Shown piece after piece: positions 54,506 to 64,000 of a stretch of 64,000 bases of DNA. This DNA comes from Stutzerimonas xanthomarina DSM 18231 (GTDB lineage Bacteria; Pseudomonadota; Gammaproteobacteria; Pseudomonadales; Pseudomonadaceae). The stretch spans positions 558,001-622,000 of the forward strand of contig NZ_FQXA01000003.1 in the NCBI RefSeq assembly GCF_900129835.1. The letters run 5' to 3'. The stretch's first letter is position 1. The number at the start of each line of letters is the position of its first letter. Below the pieces are notes generated by a model. The model was not told the DNA's origin. It was given only the letters and a program-made list of their open reading frames with translations, and did not search any database. Position numbers and translations under genes: made by a program.

Positions 54506-56893
54506 ATGAACGACGACATCCATCAGGACCTCGAACAGGATCATTCATCTACCGGACTGGTGCTGCCTGACCAGGACCTGCCCGACAAGCTGTACATCGT
54601 CCCGATTCACAACCGGCCCTTCTTCCCGGCTCAGGTGCTGCCGGTCATTGTCAACGAAGAGCCCTGGGCCGAAACCCTGGAATTGGTCTCCAAAACGCCG
54701 CATCAGCGCCTGGCCCTCTTTTATATGGATACGCCGGCGCAAGACGCCGCCAGCTTTGATCCGGACAGCCTGCCCGAGCACGGCACCATGGTTCGCGTGC
54801 ATCACGCGTCGAAGGAAGGCGGCAAGCTGCAGTTCGTAGCCCAGGGCCTTGCACGCGTGCGGATACGCGGCTGGTTGCGGCGCAAGCCGCCGTATCTGGT
54901 GGAAGTGGACTACCCGCAAAGCGACGAAGACCCACGTGACGAGGTGAAGGCCTACGGCATGGCACTGATCAACGCGATCAAGGAGCTGCTGCCGCTCAAC
55001 CCGCTGTATAGCGAAGAGCTGAAGAACTACCTCAACCGTTTCAGCCCGAACGCACCATCACCGCTGACCGATTTCGCCGCCGCACTGACCACTGCGCCAG
55101 GCCCGGAACTGCAGGGAGTGCTCGATACCGTGCCGGTGCTCAAGCGCATGGAAAAGGTCCTGCCGCTGCTGCGCAAGGAGGTCGAGGTCGCCAAGCTGCA
55201 GAAGGAACTGACCGGCGAAGTGAACCGCAAGATCGGCGAACGCCAGCGTGAGTTCTTCCTCAAGGAGCAGCTGAAGATCATCCAGCAGGAACTCGGCATC
55301 ACCAAGGATGACCGCAGCGCCGACGCCGACGAGTTTCGCTCGCGTCTGGAAGGCAAGGTCGTGCCACCCGCGGCACAGAAACGCATCGACGACGAATTGC
55401 AAAAGCTATCAGTGCTGGAAACCGGATCGCCGGAATATGCCGTCACTCGAAATTACCTCGACTGGGCCACCTCCATGCCTTGGGGCCTCTACAGCGAGGA
55501 CAAGCTCAACCTGAACCATGCGCGCAAAGTGCTCAATGCGCACCACGCGGGTCTTGACGACATCAAGGATCGCATCATCGAGTTTCTCGCCGTCGGCGCC
55601 TTCCGTGGCGAAATTTCCGGCTCCATCGTGCTGCTGGTGGGCCCGCCAGGTGTGGGCAAGACCAGCATCGGCAAGTCCATCGCCGAGTCCCTCGGGCGCC
55701 GTTTCTATCGCTTCAGCGTCGGCGGCATGCGTGACGAAGCAGAGATCAAAGGCCACCGGCGTACCTATATCGGCGCCCTGCCTGGCAAGCTGGTCCAGGC
55801 GCTGAAAGAAGTTGAGGTGATGAACCCGGTGATCATGCTCGACGAGGTCGACAAGCTCGGCAGCAGCCACCAGGGCGACCCGGCGTCGGCGCTGCTGGAG
55901 ACCCTCGACCCCGAACAGAACGTCGGCTTTCTCGACCATTACCTCGATCTACGCCTGGACCTGTCCAAGGTGCTGTTCGTCTGCACCGCCAACAGCCTTT
56001 ATTCGATTCCGGGTCCGCTGCTCGACCGCATGGAAATCATCCGCTTGTCCGGCTACATCACCGAGGAGAAGCTGGCCATCGCCAAGCGCCACCTCTGGCC
56101 GCGACAGTTGGAGCGCGCCGGCGTACCCAAGGCCCGTCTGGCGATCAGCGACAGCGCATTGCGCAGTCTGATCGAAGGCTATGCGCGGGAAGCGGGTGTA
56201 CGTCAGCTGGACAAGCAACTCGGCAAAGTGGTGCGCAAGGCGGTGGTCAAGTTGCTCGACGAGCCCGAGAGCAAGATCAAGATCAAGATTGGTCCGAAAG
56301 ATGTCGAAAGCTACCTGGGCATGCCGTTTTGGCACCCGGAGCAGCTGCTCACCGGCGTTGGCGTCGTCACCGGTCTGGCCTGGAACAGCATGGGTGGCGC
56401 CACGCTGCCCATCGAGGCGACGCGTATCCATACGCTCAACCGCGGCTTCAAGCTCACCGGCAAGCTCGGCGATGTGATGAAAGAGTCGGCCGAAATCGCC
56501 TTCAGCTACGTGAACTCCCACCTGAAGGAGTTCAAGGGCGACCCGAAATTCTTCGACCAGGCTTTCGTACACATGCACGTGCCTGAAGGCGCCACACCTA
56601 AGGACGGCCCCAGCGCCGGCATCAGCATGGCGAGCGCCCTGCTCTCGCTGGCACGCAACCAGGCACCTAAAAAAGGTGTGGCCATGACCGGTGAGCTGAC
56701 CCTGACCGGGCTGGTCCTGCCCATCGGCGGATTGCGGGAAAAGGTAATCGCCGCGCGGCGCTTGAAGCTCTACGAGCTGATCATTCCCGAGCTGAACCGG
56801 GGTGACTTCGAAGAACTGCCGGATTACCTCAAAGAAGGGCTGACGATGCATTTCGCCAAGCGCTTCAGCGACGTGGTCAAGGTCCTGTTCTGA
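54506..56893 (+). CDS. asrA: AsrA: second Lon-type ATP-dependent protease
   Basis: 795-residue cytoplasmic protease. Lon N-terminal domain about 25-230 (IVPIHNRPFFPAQVLPVIV), coiled middle, AAA+ ATPase with Walker A VGPPGVGKTSIGKS near 383 and Walker B VIMLDEVDKLGSSHQG near 450, then the serine protease domain with PKDGPSAGISMASALL (catalytic Ser near 700) and TGELTLTGLVLPIGGLREKV (catalytic Lys near 745). In P. aeruginosa the Lon-like gene next to pruR is asrA (PA0779), induced by aminoglycosides and acting in the heat-shock response. The position rather than sequence alone separates it from the main Lon. Confidence 0.92.
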   Translation: MNDDIHQDLEQDHSSTGLVLPDQDLPDKLYIVPIHNRPFFPAQVLPVIVNEEPWAETLELVSKTPHQRLALFYMDTPAQDAASFDPDSLPEHGTMVRVHHASKEGGKLQFVAQGLARVRIRGWLRRKPPYLVEVDYPQSDEDPRDEVKAYGMALINAIKELLPLNPLYSEELKNYLNRFSPNAPSPLTDFAAALTTAPGPELQGVLDTVPVLKRMEKVLPLLRKEVEVAKLQKELTGEVNRKIGERQREFFLKEQLKIIQQELGITKDDRSADADEFRSRLEGKVVPPAAQKRIDDELQKLSVLETGSPEYAVTRNYLDWATSMPWGLYSEDKLNLNHARKVLNAHHAGLDDIKDRIIEFLAVGAFRGEISGSIVLLVGPPGVGKTSIGKSIAESLGRRFYRFSVGGMRDEAEIKGHRRTYIGALPGKLVQALKEVEVMNPVIMLDEVDKLGSSHQGDPASALLETLDPEQNVGFLDHYLDLRLDLSKVLFVCTANSLYSIPGPLLDRMEIIRLSGYITEEKLAIAKRHLWPRQLERAGVPKARLAISDSALRSLIEGYAREAGVRQLDKQLGKVVRKAVVKLLDEPESKIKIKIGPKDVESYLGMPFWHPEQLLTGVGVVTGLAWNSMGGATLPIEATRIHTLNRGFKLTGKLGDVMKESAEIAFSYVNSHLKEFKGDPKFFDQAFVHMHVPEGATPKDGPSAGISMASALLSLARNQAPKKGVAMTGELTLTGLVLPIGGLREKVIAARRLKLYELIIPELNRGDFEELPDYLKEGLTMHFAKRFSDVVKVLF

Positions 56894-56898
56894 CAAAG

Positions 56899-56928
56899 CG
56901 GGGCCGTGGACCATGCGCCACGGCCCCG
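56899..56928 (+). terminator. Hairpin after asrA
   Basis: An 11-bp perfect stem (CGGGGCCGTGG/CCACGGCCCCG) with an 8-nt loop, starting 6 bp after the asrA stop. T tract lacking, but strong GC stem. Confidence 0.65.
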
Positions 56929-57036
56929 CGGCCTGGATCCTCTGCCAGCCGAGAATGGCTTTACGCGCGCGACTTCGGGTCTTATGGTTCAACCGACGCC
57001 CGAGCGTTTCCTTTCCCTTGTTTGAGTCGGTCGCCT

Positions 57037-57429
57037 ATGTCCGTAACCCGTCTGCTGTCGTCGTTTGCCCCTTTGTTCCTGCTCGCCGGCTGCGCCAGTG
57101 CCCCGCCCAGCAGTATCGCGCTGAGCGACGATACTGACTGTCCGCTGACCGTGCAGCCCGGCCAGATGCTGATCCTGAGCCTGCCAAGCAACCCCACCAC
57201 GGGTTATCGCTGGAACCTGCGCGAGGTTTCGAGCAACCAGCTGAAAAGCCTCGGCCCGGAAGTGTTCAGCTCGCCCAAGAGTGACGTCATTGGCGGCGAT
57301 GGCCTGTCTACCTGGCGCTTCGAGGCGGCCGAGGCCGGCAGCGGCCGCCTCTACCTCACCTATCAGCGCCCCTGGGAAGCTGACGCCGAACCGGCTGGGC
57401 TGTTCGACTGTCGAGTCGAAGTCGAATAG
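57037..57429 (+). CDS. icp: Inhibitor of cysteine peptidase (chagasin family), lipoprotein
   Basis: 130 residues from the ATG at 57037. Lipobox LLAGC at residues 18-22 (LFLLAGCAS), so it is anchored as a lipoprotein. The mature part has the three chagasin loops: NPTTGYRW (L2), [10 protein letters not shown] (L4) and YQRPWE (L6), in the right order for inhibition of papain-type peptidases. In P. aeruginosa, icp (PA0778) sits just after asrA, as here. Target peptidases are unknown; host or competing bacterial enzymes, or its own, are possible. Confidence 0.9.
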   Translation: MSVTRLLSSFAPLFLLAGCASAPPSSIALSDDTDCPLTVQPGQMLILSLPSNPTTGYRWNLREVSSNQLKSLGPEVFSSPKSDVIGGDGLSTWRFEAAEAGSGRLYLTYQRPWEADAEPAGLFDCRVEVE

Positions 57430-57526
57430 CCGGGAGCGGGCACCGGCCGTCCACTCGGGCACGGCCATCGGCGCGGCTTTCCGCTACAATGCCGCCCCCT
57501 GTTTTTCAGCCTGCCCAGACGCCACC

Positions 57527-58270
57527 GTGAGCCACGAACCCGATCGCCTGTTCGCCCAGCCCCTCGCCCAGCCCCAGGACTTCGTCTTCAACGAGGATGT
57601 GGTGCGGGTGTTTCCCGACATGATCAAGCGCTCGGTGCCGGGCTACCCCACCATCGTCGAGAACATCGGCGTGTTGGCGGCGCAGTTCGCCCAGCCAAAT
57701 ACCTGCCTGTATGACCTCGGCTGCTCGCTGGGTGCGGTGACACAAGCGCTGCGTCGACACGTCAAGACCGATAACTGTCAGGTGATTGCCGTCGATAACT
57801 CTGCGGCGATGGTCGAGCGCTGCCGTGAGTATCTGCACGGGCAGGATTCGATGTTCCAGGAGCTGCTCCCGGTTGAAGTGATCGAAGCCGACGTGCTCGC
57901 GCTCCAGTTCCAATCCGCCTCGCTGGTCGCTCTCAACTTCACCCTGCAGTTCATCCCGCCTGAACAGCGACCTGAGCTGCTCGGCGCCATTCGCCAGGCG
58001 CTGGTGCCGGGCGGCGCACTGATCCTCTCGGAAAAGCTGCGCTTCGAAGACGAGCAGGAACAAAATCTGCTGACGGATCTGCACATCGCCTTCAAGCGTG
58101 CCAATGGCTACAGCGAGCTGGAAATTGCGCAGAAACGCAGCGCTATCGAGAACGTGATGAAACCCGACAGCCTGGAAACCCATCGCCAGCGATTGCTGGA
58201 CGCCGGTTTTTCCAAAGTCGTGCCCTGGTTCCAATGCCTGAATTTTGCCTCCCTGATTGCCCTGCCATGA
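57527..58270 (+). CDS. cmoA: Carboxy-S-adenosylmethionine synthase CmoA
   Basis: Makes carboxy-SAM from SAM and prephenate for the cmo5U34 tRNA modification; 247 residues. GTG start at 57527 (a longer reading crosses the icp end). Rossmann methyltransferase marks: [17 protein letters not shown] near residue 63, [18 protein letters not shown] near 87, and [17 protein letters not shown] near 135. The family form DLGCSLGA is present. The next gene, cmoB, overlaps its stop (ATGA). Confidence 0.95.
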   Translation: MSHEPDRLFAQPLAQPQDFVFNEDVVRVFPDMIKRSVPGYPTIVENIGVLAAQFAQPNTCLYDLGCSLGAVTQALRRHVKTDNCQVIAVDNSAAMVERCREYLHGQDSMFQELLPVEVIEADVLALQFQSASLVALNFTLQFIPPEQRPELLGAIRQALVPGGALILSEKLRFEDEQEQNLLTDLHIAFKRANGYSELEIAQKRSAIENVMKPDSLETHRQRLLDAGFSKVVPWFQCLNFASLIALP

Positions 58271-59229
58271 ATCTCGACCTGACTCCCCTCGCCTGGCGCC
58301 TGGCCGGCACCCCACTGGCGGCTTGGGCCAACGGCTTGCAAGCGCAACTCGATGCCAAACTCGCGATTGGCCACGGCGACCTGCCGCGCTGGCGGCGTGC
58401 CGTCGAAGCGCTGCCGGATATCCAGCCTAGCGGGGTGGAGCTGCGTGATGTCTTCCGATTGGAAGCCGACTGCGACGAAGCCGTACGCGCCGTCACGCAC
58501 GATGCCCTGTTCGGCCTGTCGCCCTGGCGCAAGGGGCCCTTCGATGTGTTCGGCGTGCATGTCGATACCGAATGGCGCTCGGACTGGAAGTGGGACCGCG
58601 TTGCGCCGCATTTGAACCTGGCCGGCAAGCGCATCCTCGATGTCGGCTGCGGCAACGGTTATTACATGTGGCGTATGCTCGGTGCCGGCGCCGACTCGGT
58701 TGTCGGTATCGACCCGAACTGGCTGTTCTTCTGCCAGTTCCACGCTATGAAGCGCTACCTTGCCGAACACCCTGTCTGGCATCTGCCGATGGCCTTGGAG
58801 GAACTGCCGGCGAAGCTCGAAGGCTTCGACACGGTGTTTTCCATGGGCGTGCTTTACCATCGGCGCTCTCCCATCGATCACCTGTTGGACCTGAAGGACT
58901 GCCTGCTCAAGGGTGGCGAGTTGGTCTTGGAAACGCTGGTAGTTGAAGGAAATGAGCACACCGCTCTGGTTCCCGAAGACCGCTACGCGCAGATGCGCAA
59001 CGTCTGGTTCCTGCCCTCGGTAGCCGCGCTGGAATGCTGGCTGCGCCGCGCCGGTTTCGTCGATGTGCGATGCGTGGATGTCAGCATCACCAGCGTCGAG
59101 GAGCAGCGCAGTACCGACTGGATGCGCTATCAGTCGCTCCCCGAATTCCTCGATCCCAAGGATCACAGCCGGACCATCGAAGGACTCCCGGCGCCCATGC
59201 GCGCCGTCCTTGTTGCGCGCAAACCCTAG
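58267..59229 (+). CDS. cmoB: tRNA U34 carboxymethyltransferase CmoB
   Basis: Transfers the carboxymethyl group from carboxy-SAM to 5-hydroxyuridine at tRNA position 34; 320 residues. The ATG at 58267 overlaps the cmoA stop. N-terminal helical region, then the methyltransferase domain from about 105 with [47 protein letters not shown] near 198, and [31 protein letters not shown] near 225. Standard length, coupled with cmoA. Confidence 0.95.
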   Translation: MNLDLTPLAWRLAGTPLAAWANGLQAQLDAKLAIGHGDLPRWRRAVEALPDIQPSGVELRDVFRLEADCDEAVRAVTHDALFGLSPWRKGPFDVFGVHVDTEWRSDWKWDRVAPHLNLAGKRILDVGCGNGYYMWRMLGAGADSVVGIDPNWLFFCQFHAMKRYLAEHPVWHLPMALEELPAKLEGFDTVFSMGVLYHRRSPIDHLLDLKDCLLKGGELVLETLVVEGNEHTALVPEDRYAQMRNVWFLPSVAALECWLRRAGFVDVRCVDVSITSVEEQRSTDWMRYQSLPEFLDPKDHSRTIEGLPAPMRAVLVARKP

Positions 59230-59507
59230 CGTCCGCGCTCGCAACGCTGCTCCTCCACCGCCTGGCGCAGCGACATCTGCAGTTTTTCAATGAGCCGCGG
59301 GCGGCTCAGGTCACGCATGCGCAGCTGTCTATCACTGAGCCTTAGCAGGCGCTGGTACAGGCGCCGTTTGCGCCAAGCGACGAACCAGTCAATTACCGCC
59401 TGCTGAAGTTCAACGGGCCACATCGCTGGCATATAGAAGTCCGGCATCGGCGGACGGGGCCGATCATCGGTCCTATTGCACTGTTGCTGCTGTTCAGAAT
59501 GACGCAT
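59226..59507 (-). CDS. DUF1127 small protein
   Basis: 93 residues from the ATG at 59507 (AGGAGG 5 nt upstream). The C-terminal half is the DUF1127 motif: [36 protein letters not shown], an Arg-rich RNA-binding-like helix. The N-terminal part is polar, with QQQQ. Its stop overlaps the cmoB stop from the opposite strand by 4 bp. DUF1127 proteins are linked to small-RNA and phosphate or stress control in other bacteria, but this one is long for the family (usually about 45-80 residues). Divergent from the LysR gene. Confidence 0.8.
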   Translation of the reverse strand: MRHSEQQQQCNRTDDRPRPPMPDFYMPAMWPVELQQAVIDWFVAWRKRRLYQRLLRLSDRQLRMRDLSRPRLIEKLQMSLRQAVEEQRCERGR

Positions 59508-59593
59508 CGCATCCTCCTGCTTTCGCGAGCGTGCATGGGCGCACCCGATGCCTGCCGACCGACTTGTGGCCGGCAGAAACAGATTGAGTGCGC

Positions 59594-59620
59594 TTGACGA
59601 TTCAGACAAACGACTACAAT
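59594..59620 (+). promoter_or_regulatory. Promoter-like sequence before LysR gene 59656
   Basis: TTGACG (59594-59599) and TACAAT (59615-59620), 15 bp apart, which is shorter than the ideal 17. It lies 36 bp before the LysR start in the 148-bp divergent gap with the DUF1127 gene. Confidence 0.4.
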
Positions 59621-59655
59621 AGAACCGTCGGTTCAGAAAAATTGAAGACCAATCT

Positions 59656-60558
59656 ATGCCCGGTATGCCCGAAGACCTCCCCCAGTCCGCCATGCCCCTG
59701 CTTGAGATCGATGTGTTGCGCACCTTCGTGTCCATCGCCGAAAGCGGTAGTTTCACGCGTGCGGCAGGGCAGATATTCCGCACCACCTCGGCCGTCAGCA
59801 TGCAAATCAAACGGCTCGAGACCATGCTCGGTTGCACGCTGTTCATCCGTGAAGCTCGACGCATCGCACTCACCGATGAAGGCGAAAAACTACTCGGTTA
59901 CGCGCGGCGCCTGCTCAAGCTCAATGAAGAAACGGTCAATGCATTCATCTTGCCGCGGCTGAACGGGCGGGTTCGTTTCGGTACCCCGGCGGACATCGGC
60001 ACGCACATCCTGCCTGGACTGCTGTCCCTGTTCGCCCGCACCCACCCGGGGATCGAGGTGAATGTCTCGGTGGGCCGCAGTGTCGACATGATCCAGCGTA
60101 TCGACGCCGGCGAGCTGGACGTCGCGCTCATCAGCGTCGGCAACCTCGGCCAGGACGACTCGCGCGGCGAGGCCATCCACAGCGAACCCCTGGTCTGGGC
60201 CGGCCGAGCCGGCGGCGTCGCGGTCGAGCGCAACCCGTTGCCGCTCGCCCTGTCGAGCCCCGAATGCGCGTGGCGGCGTCAGGCGATGGACGCACTGGAC
60301 CGTGCCGGCCGCCCCTATCGCATCGCCTATTCCAGCGAGCAATGCGCTGGGCAGGAAGCGGCGATGATCGCCGACCTAGCAGTGGCGCCGTATCCGTTAA
60401 GCCTGATCAGGCCACCGCTGAGGCGGTTGGAAGAAGGCGACAGCCTGCCGACCCTCGGTGAATATCAGATCAAATTGCTTTGCGCTGCTGGACGCAGCGA
60501 GGCGGTGGACGTGCTATCCCGGCATGTCATCGCAGCGTTTGCCGCCTACCACAAATAA
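59656..60558 (+). CDS. LysR-type regulator divergent from a DUF1127 gene
   Basis: 300 residues. Helix-turn-helix about residues 18-60 (LLEIDVLRTFVSIAESGSFTRAAGQIFRTTSAVSMQIKRLETMLG), then the substrate domain. The DUF1127 gene is 148 bp away on the other strand, so it is the likely target in addition to self-control. Such LysR/DUF1127 pairs are common in pseudomonads. Inducer not known. Confidence 0.85.
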   Translation: MPGMPEDLPQSAMPLLEIDVLRTFVSIAESGSFTRAAGQIFRTTSAVSMQIKRLETMLGCTLFIREARRIALTDEGEKLLGYARRLLKLNEETVNAFILPRLNGRVRFGTPADIGTHILPGLLSLFARTHPGIEVNVSVGRSVDMIQRIDAGELDVALISVGNLGQDDSRGEAIHSEPLVWAGRAGGVAVERNPLPLALSSPECAWRRQAMDALDRAGRPYRIAYSSEQCAGQEAAMIADLAVAPYPLSLIRPPLRRLEEGDSLPTLGEYQIKLLCAAGRSEAVDVLSRHVIAAFAAYHK

Positions 60559-60597
60559 CCGGCCCAACCGCCACGGCAATACAAAAGCGGAGACACC

Positions 60598-60804
60598 ATG
60601 GCGAAATGGCTAATTGCCGCAGGCTTGCTGCTGCTTCTGCTCGGTTTGATTCTGCATTACGCGCCGGGCCTGCTGAGCTGGTTCGGCAAGCTGCCCGGCG
60701 ACATCCGCATCGACTCGGAACGCAGCCGGACATTCATTCCCTTCACGTCGATGATCATCCTAAGCGTGCTGCTGACGATTCTGCTGAATCTATTCAGACG
60801 ATAA
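60598..60804 (+). CDS. DUF2905 small membrane protein
   Basis: 68 residues with two membrane helices (about 4-26 and 46-66) joined by FGKLPGDIRIDSERSRTFIPFTS. The conserved GKLPGDIR segment is typical of DUF2905. No function is known. It ends 35 bp from the convergent pdxJ stop. Confidence 0.8.
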   Translation: MAKWLIAAGLLLLLLGLILHYAPGLLSWFGKLPGDIRIDSERSRTFIPFTSMIILSVLLTILLNLFRR

Positions 60805-60838
60805 AGCAAGCCGCCGTACAGCGGATCGCCCTGAGGCC

Positions 60839-61585
60839 TCAGCCACGCGCCGAAGCGCTGAGGATGAGGTGCTTCATTTCTTTGACGGCCTGTTTGAAAC
60901 CGACGAACAGCGCATGGGCGACGATCGCATGACCGATGTTCAGCTCATTGACGCCTCGGATCGCGGCTATCGCTTCAGCATTGTGGTAGTGCAAACCGTG
61001 GCCCGCATTGACGATCAAACCATGGCTCAAGCCGGACTCCACACCGTCGCGAATGCGCGCAAGCTCACAGGCCCGCTCAGCCACGCCGTGCGCATCGGCA
61101 TAACGTCCGGTGTGCAGCTCAATCGCCGGCGCACCTACCCGAGCGGCGGCTTCGATCTGACGCGGATCGGCATCAATGAACAGCGACACCTCCGCACCGC
61201 AGGCGGCCAGGCGGTTGACCGCGTCGCGTATCCGAGCCTCCTGTCCCGCAACATCCAGACCGCCTTCGGTGGTGAGTTCCTGACGGGTTTCAGGCACCAG
61301 GCAAACGTGTTCAGGGCGCAGCTGCTCTGCAAACAGCAACATCGCCTCAGTCACGCCCATCTCAAAGTTCATTCGCGTCTGCAGCGCATCCTTCATCATC
61401 AGCACGTCACGCTCCTGGATGTGCCGACGATCCTCGCGCAGGTGTACCGTAATGCCGTCGGCCCCGGCCTCTTCGGCATCCAGGGCAGCCTTGACGGGGT
61501 CCGGGTAGCGAGTACCGCGCGCCTGGCGCAGAGTGGCGACATGATCAACGTTGACGCCGAGCAGGATTCGATTAGCTTCAGTCAC
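60839..61585 (-). CDS. pdxJ: Pyridoxine 5'-phosphate synthase
   Basis: Closes the pyridoxine ring from 1-deoxy-D-xylulose 5-phosphate and 3-amino-2-oxopropyl phosphate; TIM barrel, 248 residues. Marks: [34 protein letters not shown] near residue 45 (catalytic His), [11 protein letters not shown] near 75, [18 protein letters not shown] near 97, [10 protein letters not shown] near 160, [11 protein letters not shown] near 196, and [16 protein letters not shown] near 217. It overlaps recO by 8 bp: the end of the rnc-era-recO-pdxJ operon. Confidence 0.96.
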   Translation of the reverse strand: MTEANRILLGVNVDHVATLRQARGTRYPDPVKAALDAEEAGADGITVHLREDRRHIQERDVLMMKDALQTRMNFEMGVTEAMLLFAEQLRPEHVCLVPETRQELTTEGGLDVAGQEARIRDAVNRLAACGAEVSLFIDADPRQIEAAARVGAPAIELHTGRYADAHGVAERACELARIRDGVESGLSHGLIVNAGHGLHYHNAEAIAAIRGVNELNIGHAIVAHALFVGFKQAVKEMKHLILSASARG

Positions 61586-62270
61586 GCGGGACCTCCTTGA
61601 TATTCATGAACAGTTCGCGGCTTACTAACGGTCGGCCGCCCAGATGCGGCGCTAACGCCTGGCGCATGAGTCTTTTCGCGGCGGCCAGCGCCCCCGGCAC
61701 ATTCCAATCGGCTTCCGCCATCGCCAGGAGTTCCGCCCCGTTGAACAGACCAGGCTGGAATTGGCCGACAGGCTCCAGCCCGGTGTCTGGCAGCAGGCGG
61801 TAGAGCCCGGCTCCAGCAATCGGCTGCCCGGCAATGTCGGTGTCCAGCGCAAAGCCGTAGCCAAGCTCGGTCAGCAAGCGCCATTCGAACGAACGAAGAA
61901 TCGGTTCCAGGGGGCGTTTCGCTGCCAGCGCCGGCAAACTTGCCGCGTAGTGATCGAACATGACAGGGTGAGCGTCTTCAGCCGGCAGCAAGCGAATCAG
62001 CAGCTCATTCAGGTACATACCGCTGAACAGCGCATTGCCATCGAGCCAGTATGCCTGGCCAGCGCTGTCCAGCCGTCCGACATTTTTCAGCTCCCCGCGG
62101 CCACGAAATTCGACCTCGAGCGGCACGAAGGGACGCGCCAAGGTGCCTGCCTTGCCGCGTGCACCGCGCAACACTGCCCGCAGCCGCCCTTCGGGCGTGA
62201 AGAAATCCACAAGCGCGCTGCTTTCGCGATAGGGCCGACTGTGCAGCACGAAGGCGGTCTGAGCGGACAT
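61578..62270 (-). CDS. recO: DNA repair protein RecO
   Basis: Recombination mediator of the RecFOR pathway, loads RecA on SSB-coated DNA; 230 residues. N-terminal OB fold about 1-78 ([34 protein letters not shown]), then the helical C-terminal domain with [31 protein letters not shown] and [12 protein letters not shown]. No zinc-ribbon cysteines are seen, as in many gamma-proteobacterial RecO proteins. In the operon it follows era (90-bp gap) and overlaps pdxJ. Confidence 0.94.
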   Translation of the reverse strand: MSAQTAFVLHSRPYRESSALVDFFTPEGRLRAVLRGARGKAGTLARPFVPLEVEFRGRGELKNVGRLDSAGQAYWLDGNALFSGMYLNELLIRLLPAEDAHPVMFDHYAASLPALAAKRPLEPILRSFEWRLLTELGYGFALDTDIAGQPIAGAGLYRLLPDTGLEPVGQFQPGLFNGAELLAMAEADWNVPGALAAAKRLMRQALAPHLGGRPLVSRELFMNIKEVPRD

Positions 62271-62360
62271 TGACTGAAGCTCGCGGACAGAGACGGGACA
62301 AGTGTCTGAAGTCCGACCGCTAAAAGCTGTAGCCGTCGGACAGGTGTCGCGGGACGAGCG

Positions 62361-63272
62361 TCAGCTGTAGCCGAGCGAGTGCAGTGCGCGTTCGTCGTCG
62401 GACCAGCCGCTCTTCACCTTTACCCAGAGATTGAGCATGACCTTGGAGTCGAACAGCACTTCCATGTCCTTGCGCGCCTCCTGGCCGATACGCTTGATGC
62501 GTTCGCCCTTGTCGCCAATGATGATTTTCTTCTGGCCGTCGCGTTCGACGAGGATCAGCGCATGAATATGCAGCACGTGGCCCTGCTGCTTGAAGTCTTC
62601 AATCTCGACGGTGATCTGGTAGGGCACTTCTGCGCCGAGCTGGCGCATAATCTTCTCGCGTACCAGCTCCGCGGCCAAGAAGCGGCTGCTACGGTCGGTG
62701 ATCTGGTCTTCGGGGAAGAAGTGCTCGCCCTCGGGCAGGTGGGAGGCCACCAGCTTCTCGAATACATCCAGATTCTGCCCGTGCTGGGCGGAGATCGGCA
62801 CGATCTCGGCTCTAGGCAGTTGCTGAGCCAGCCATTCGAAATGTGGCAGTAATTCGCCCTTATCTTCGACGCGATCAGTCTTGTTCACCGCAACGATGAC
62901 CGGACCTTCGACGTACTGGACACGTTCGAGCACCAGCTGATCCTCATCGGTCCAGCGGGTACGATCAACAACGAAGACGACGACATCAACATCCTTCAGC
63001 GCTGAAGAGGCAGTGCGGTTCATATAGCGGTTCAGTGCCGTCTCGCCATTCTTATGCAGGCCGGGCGTATCGACATACACCGCCTGAACGGCGCCTTCGG
63101 TCTTGATACCCAGCATGTTGTGACGAGTTGTCTGCGGCTTGCGCGAGGTGATCGCGAGCTTCTGTCCCAGGACGTGGTTGAGCAGGGTCGACTTGCCCAC
63201 GTTAGGCCTTCCGACGATGGCTACATAGCCGCAGCGGGTGACGTTTTCACCTTCAATTCGTTCATCAGTCAT
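62361..63272 (-). CDS. era: GTPase Era
   Basis: Essential GTPase that helps 16S rRNA maturation and 30S assembly; 303 residues. Start at 63272 has GGAG 7 nt upstream and overlaps the rnc stop by 8 bp. G1 [12 protein letters not shown]3 DTPGLH, G4 NKTD, G5 SAQ in order; C-terminal KH domain about 205-300 with [21 protein letters not shown]. Standard gene order rnc-era. Confidence 0.97.
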   Translation of the reverse strand: MTDERIEGENVTRCGYVAIVGRPNVGKSTLLNHVLGQKLAITSRKPQTTRHNMLGIKTEGAVQAVYVDTPGLHKNGETALNRYMNRTASSALKDVDVVVFVVDRTRWTDEDQLVLERVQYVEGPVIVAVNKTDRVEDKGELLPHFEWLAQQLPRAEIVPISAQHGQNLDVFEKLVASHLPEGEHFFPEDQITDRSSRFLAAELVREKIMRQLGAEVPYQITVEIEDFKQQGHVLHIHALILVERDGQKKIIIGDKGERIKRIGQEARKDMEVLFDSKVMLNLWVKVKSGWSDDERALHSLGYS

Positions 63273-63954
63273 TACCGTTCTCCACGCCCAGCGCAATCAA
63301 TGCCGAGGCAGCGGCAACCTGTTCGGCAATACGCCGGCTAGCACCGTGCCCTTGAGTCTTCTCATTGAGCAACGATATCTGGCATTCGACGAAAAAGGTT
63401 CGGCAATGCGGTTCGCCCTGGATCGCTACTACTTCGTACTTGGGTAGTTCGCATGCGCGCGATTGCAGAAACTCCTGCAGCCGGGTCTTCGGATCCTTGT
63501 TGGTATCAACGAGCGTAAGCCCCTCCAACTCGTTGGCAAGCCAGGCAAGCACGCGATCACGCGCCGCATCTATCCCTGCATCCAGGTAGATCGCACCGAT
63601 CAGGGCTTCCAGCGTATCGGCGAGGATCGACTCGCGGCGAAAACCACCGCTTTTCAGCTCGCCGGAACCGAGCCGCAGGTATTCGCCGAGCTCAAAGCCT
63701 CGGGCAAGAACTGCCAGCGTTTCACCTTTAACCAGGCGTGCCCGAAGACGAGAGAGTTGCCCCTCCTTGGCCTGAGGAAAATGGTTGAACAGCGCCTCGC
63801 CGGCGATGAAGTTGAGAATGGCATCGCCGAGAAACTCCAGACGCTCATTGTTGCGTCCGGCATAGCTGCGATGCGTCAGAGCCAGGAGCATCAGCTCCTG
63901 GTCCTTGAATTGATATCCGAGCCTGCGCTCGAGACGGGCTAACGAAGTGCTCAC
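63265..63954 (-). CDS. rnc: Ribonuclease III
   Basis: Double-stranded RNA endonuclease, 229 residues. GTG start at 63954, sharing the GTGA overlap with the upstream stop. Catalytic signature [12 protein letters not shown] near residues 36-47, [14 protein letters not shown] near 110-123, and the C-terminal dsRNA-binding domain about 155-226 ([22 protein letters not shown]...[16 protein letters not shown]). First gene of the rnc-era-recO-pdxJ run within the window. Confidence 0.97.
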   Translation of the reverse strand: MSTSLARLERRLGYQFKDQELMLLALTHRSYAGRNNERLEFLGDAILNFIAGEALFNHFPQAKEGQLSRLRARLVKGETLAVLARGFELGEYLRLGSGELKSGGFRRESILADTLEALIGAIYLDAGIDAARDRVLAWLANELEGLTLVDTNKDPKTRLQEFLQSRACELPKYEVVAIQGEPHCRTFFVECQISLLNEKTQGHGASRRIAEQVAAASALIALGVENGND

Positions 63955-64000
63955 GGCATCCTTAGGCGATATTCTTTATCGAAGTTCGCCACCAGATCGA
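63951..64000 (-). CDS. C-terminal end of an upstream gene, probably DUF4845 protein (partial)
   Basis: The last 15 codons in frame read [14 protein letters not shown] before a TGA at 63951-63953 that overlaps the rnc start by 4 bp. Pseudomonads have a DUF4845 membrane protein gene between lepB and rnc whose end has this VANFDK-type form. Only the tail is in the window. Confidence 0.55.
   Translation of the reverse strand, partial: DLVANFDKEYRLRMP

Overview
The window is a GC-rich stretch of Pseudomonas-type chromosome. Its codon use, gene content and gene order point to a non-fluorescent pseudomonad of the Stutzerimonas (Pseudomonas) stutzeri group. From established knowledge of P. aeruginosa, two blocks match its gene order: gcl-hyi-glxR-ttuD-pyk, and lepB/DUF4845-rnc-era-recO-pdxJ ... 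icp-asrA-pruR-putA-putP. The species is an inference; there is no rRNA gene here to test it.

Layout. 1-11.2 kb is an iron region: the end of a fused hydroxamate permease (fhuB) with fhuD, facing a minus-strand cluster that looks like the Bordetella alcaligin locus (N-hydroxylase, exporter, acyltransferase, NIS synthetase, Rieske oxygenase, TonB receptor). It is headed by Fur-box-like sequence. 11.4-12.75 kb holds the ruins of an EmrAB-type efflux operon. 12.9-16.9 kb has a PepSY membrane protein, a DUF2946 protein, xthA and a LysR regulator. 17-23.9 kb is the glyoxylate/glycerate pathway ending in pyruvate kinase. 24-32.4 kb carries a urea channel, flavohaemoglobin (hmp) with ppyR under an Anr/Dnr-type box, two small stress-type proteins, pncB, a diguanylate cyclase and the autotransporter esterase estA. 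32.4-43.8 kb is mostly housekeeping: argP/argO, sodB, dcd, a cold-shock gene, mrp, metG, an rsuA-type gene and tRNA-Gly(CCC). It also holds a decayed gcl fragment and an orphan antitoxin-like gene with an in-frame amber codon. 43.8-54.4 kb covers an exported alpha/beta hydrolase and the proline region: two near-identical putP genes, putA and pruR. A dead truncated-haemoglobin gene lies between the two putP copies. 54.5-64 kb runs asrA (second Lon), icp, cmoAB, a LysR/DUF1127 pair and, on the minus strand, rnc-era-recO-pdxJ.

How the genes work together. The siderophore cluster makes, exports and re-imports one hydroxamate, with FhuBD probably moving it across the inner membrane. Gcl, Hyi, GlxR and TtuD take glyoxylate to 2-phosphoglycerate; Pyk is the glycolytic exit. 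PutP imports proline, PutA oxidises it to glutamate, and PruR probably activates both. The observations most worth checking are: loss of the conserved Na+-site aspartate (D55 to G) in one putP copy, the truncated-haemoglobin pseudogene between the putP genes, the relic gcl piece 20 kb from the intact gene, the amber codon in the antitoxin-like gene, and a 21-bp-spaced direct repeat upstream of putA.
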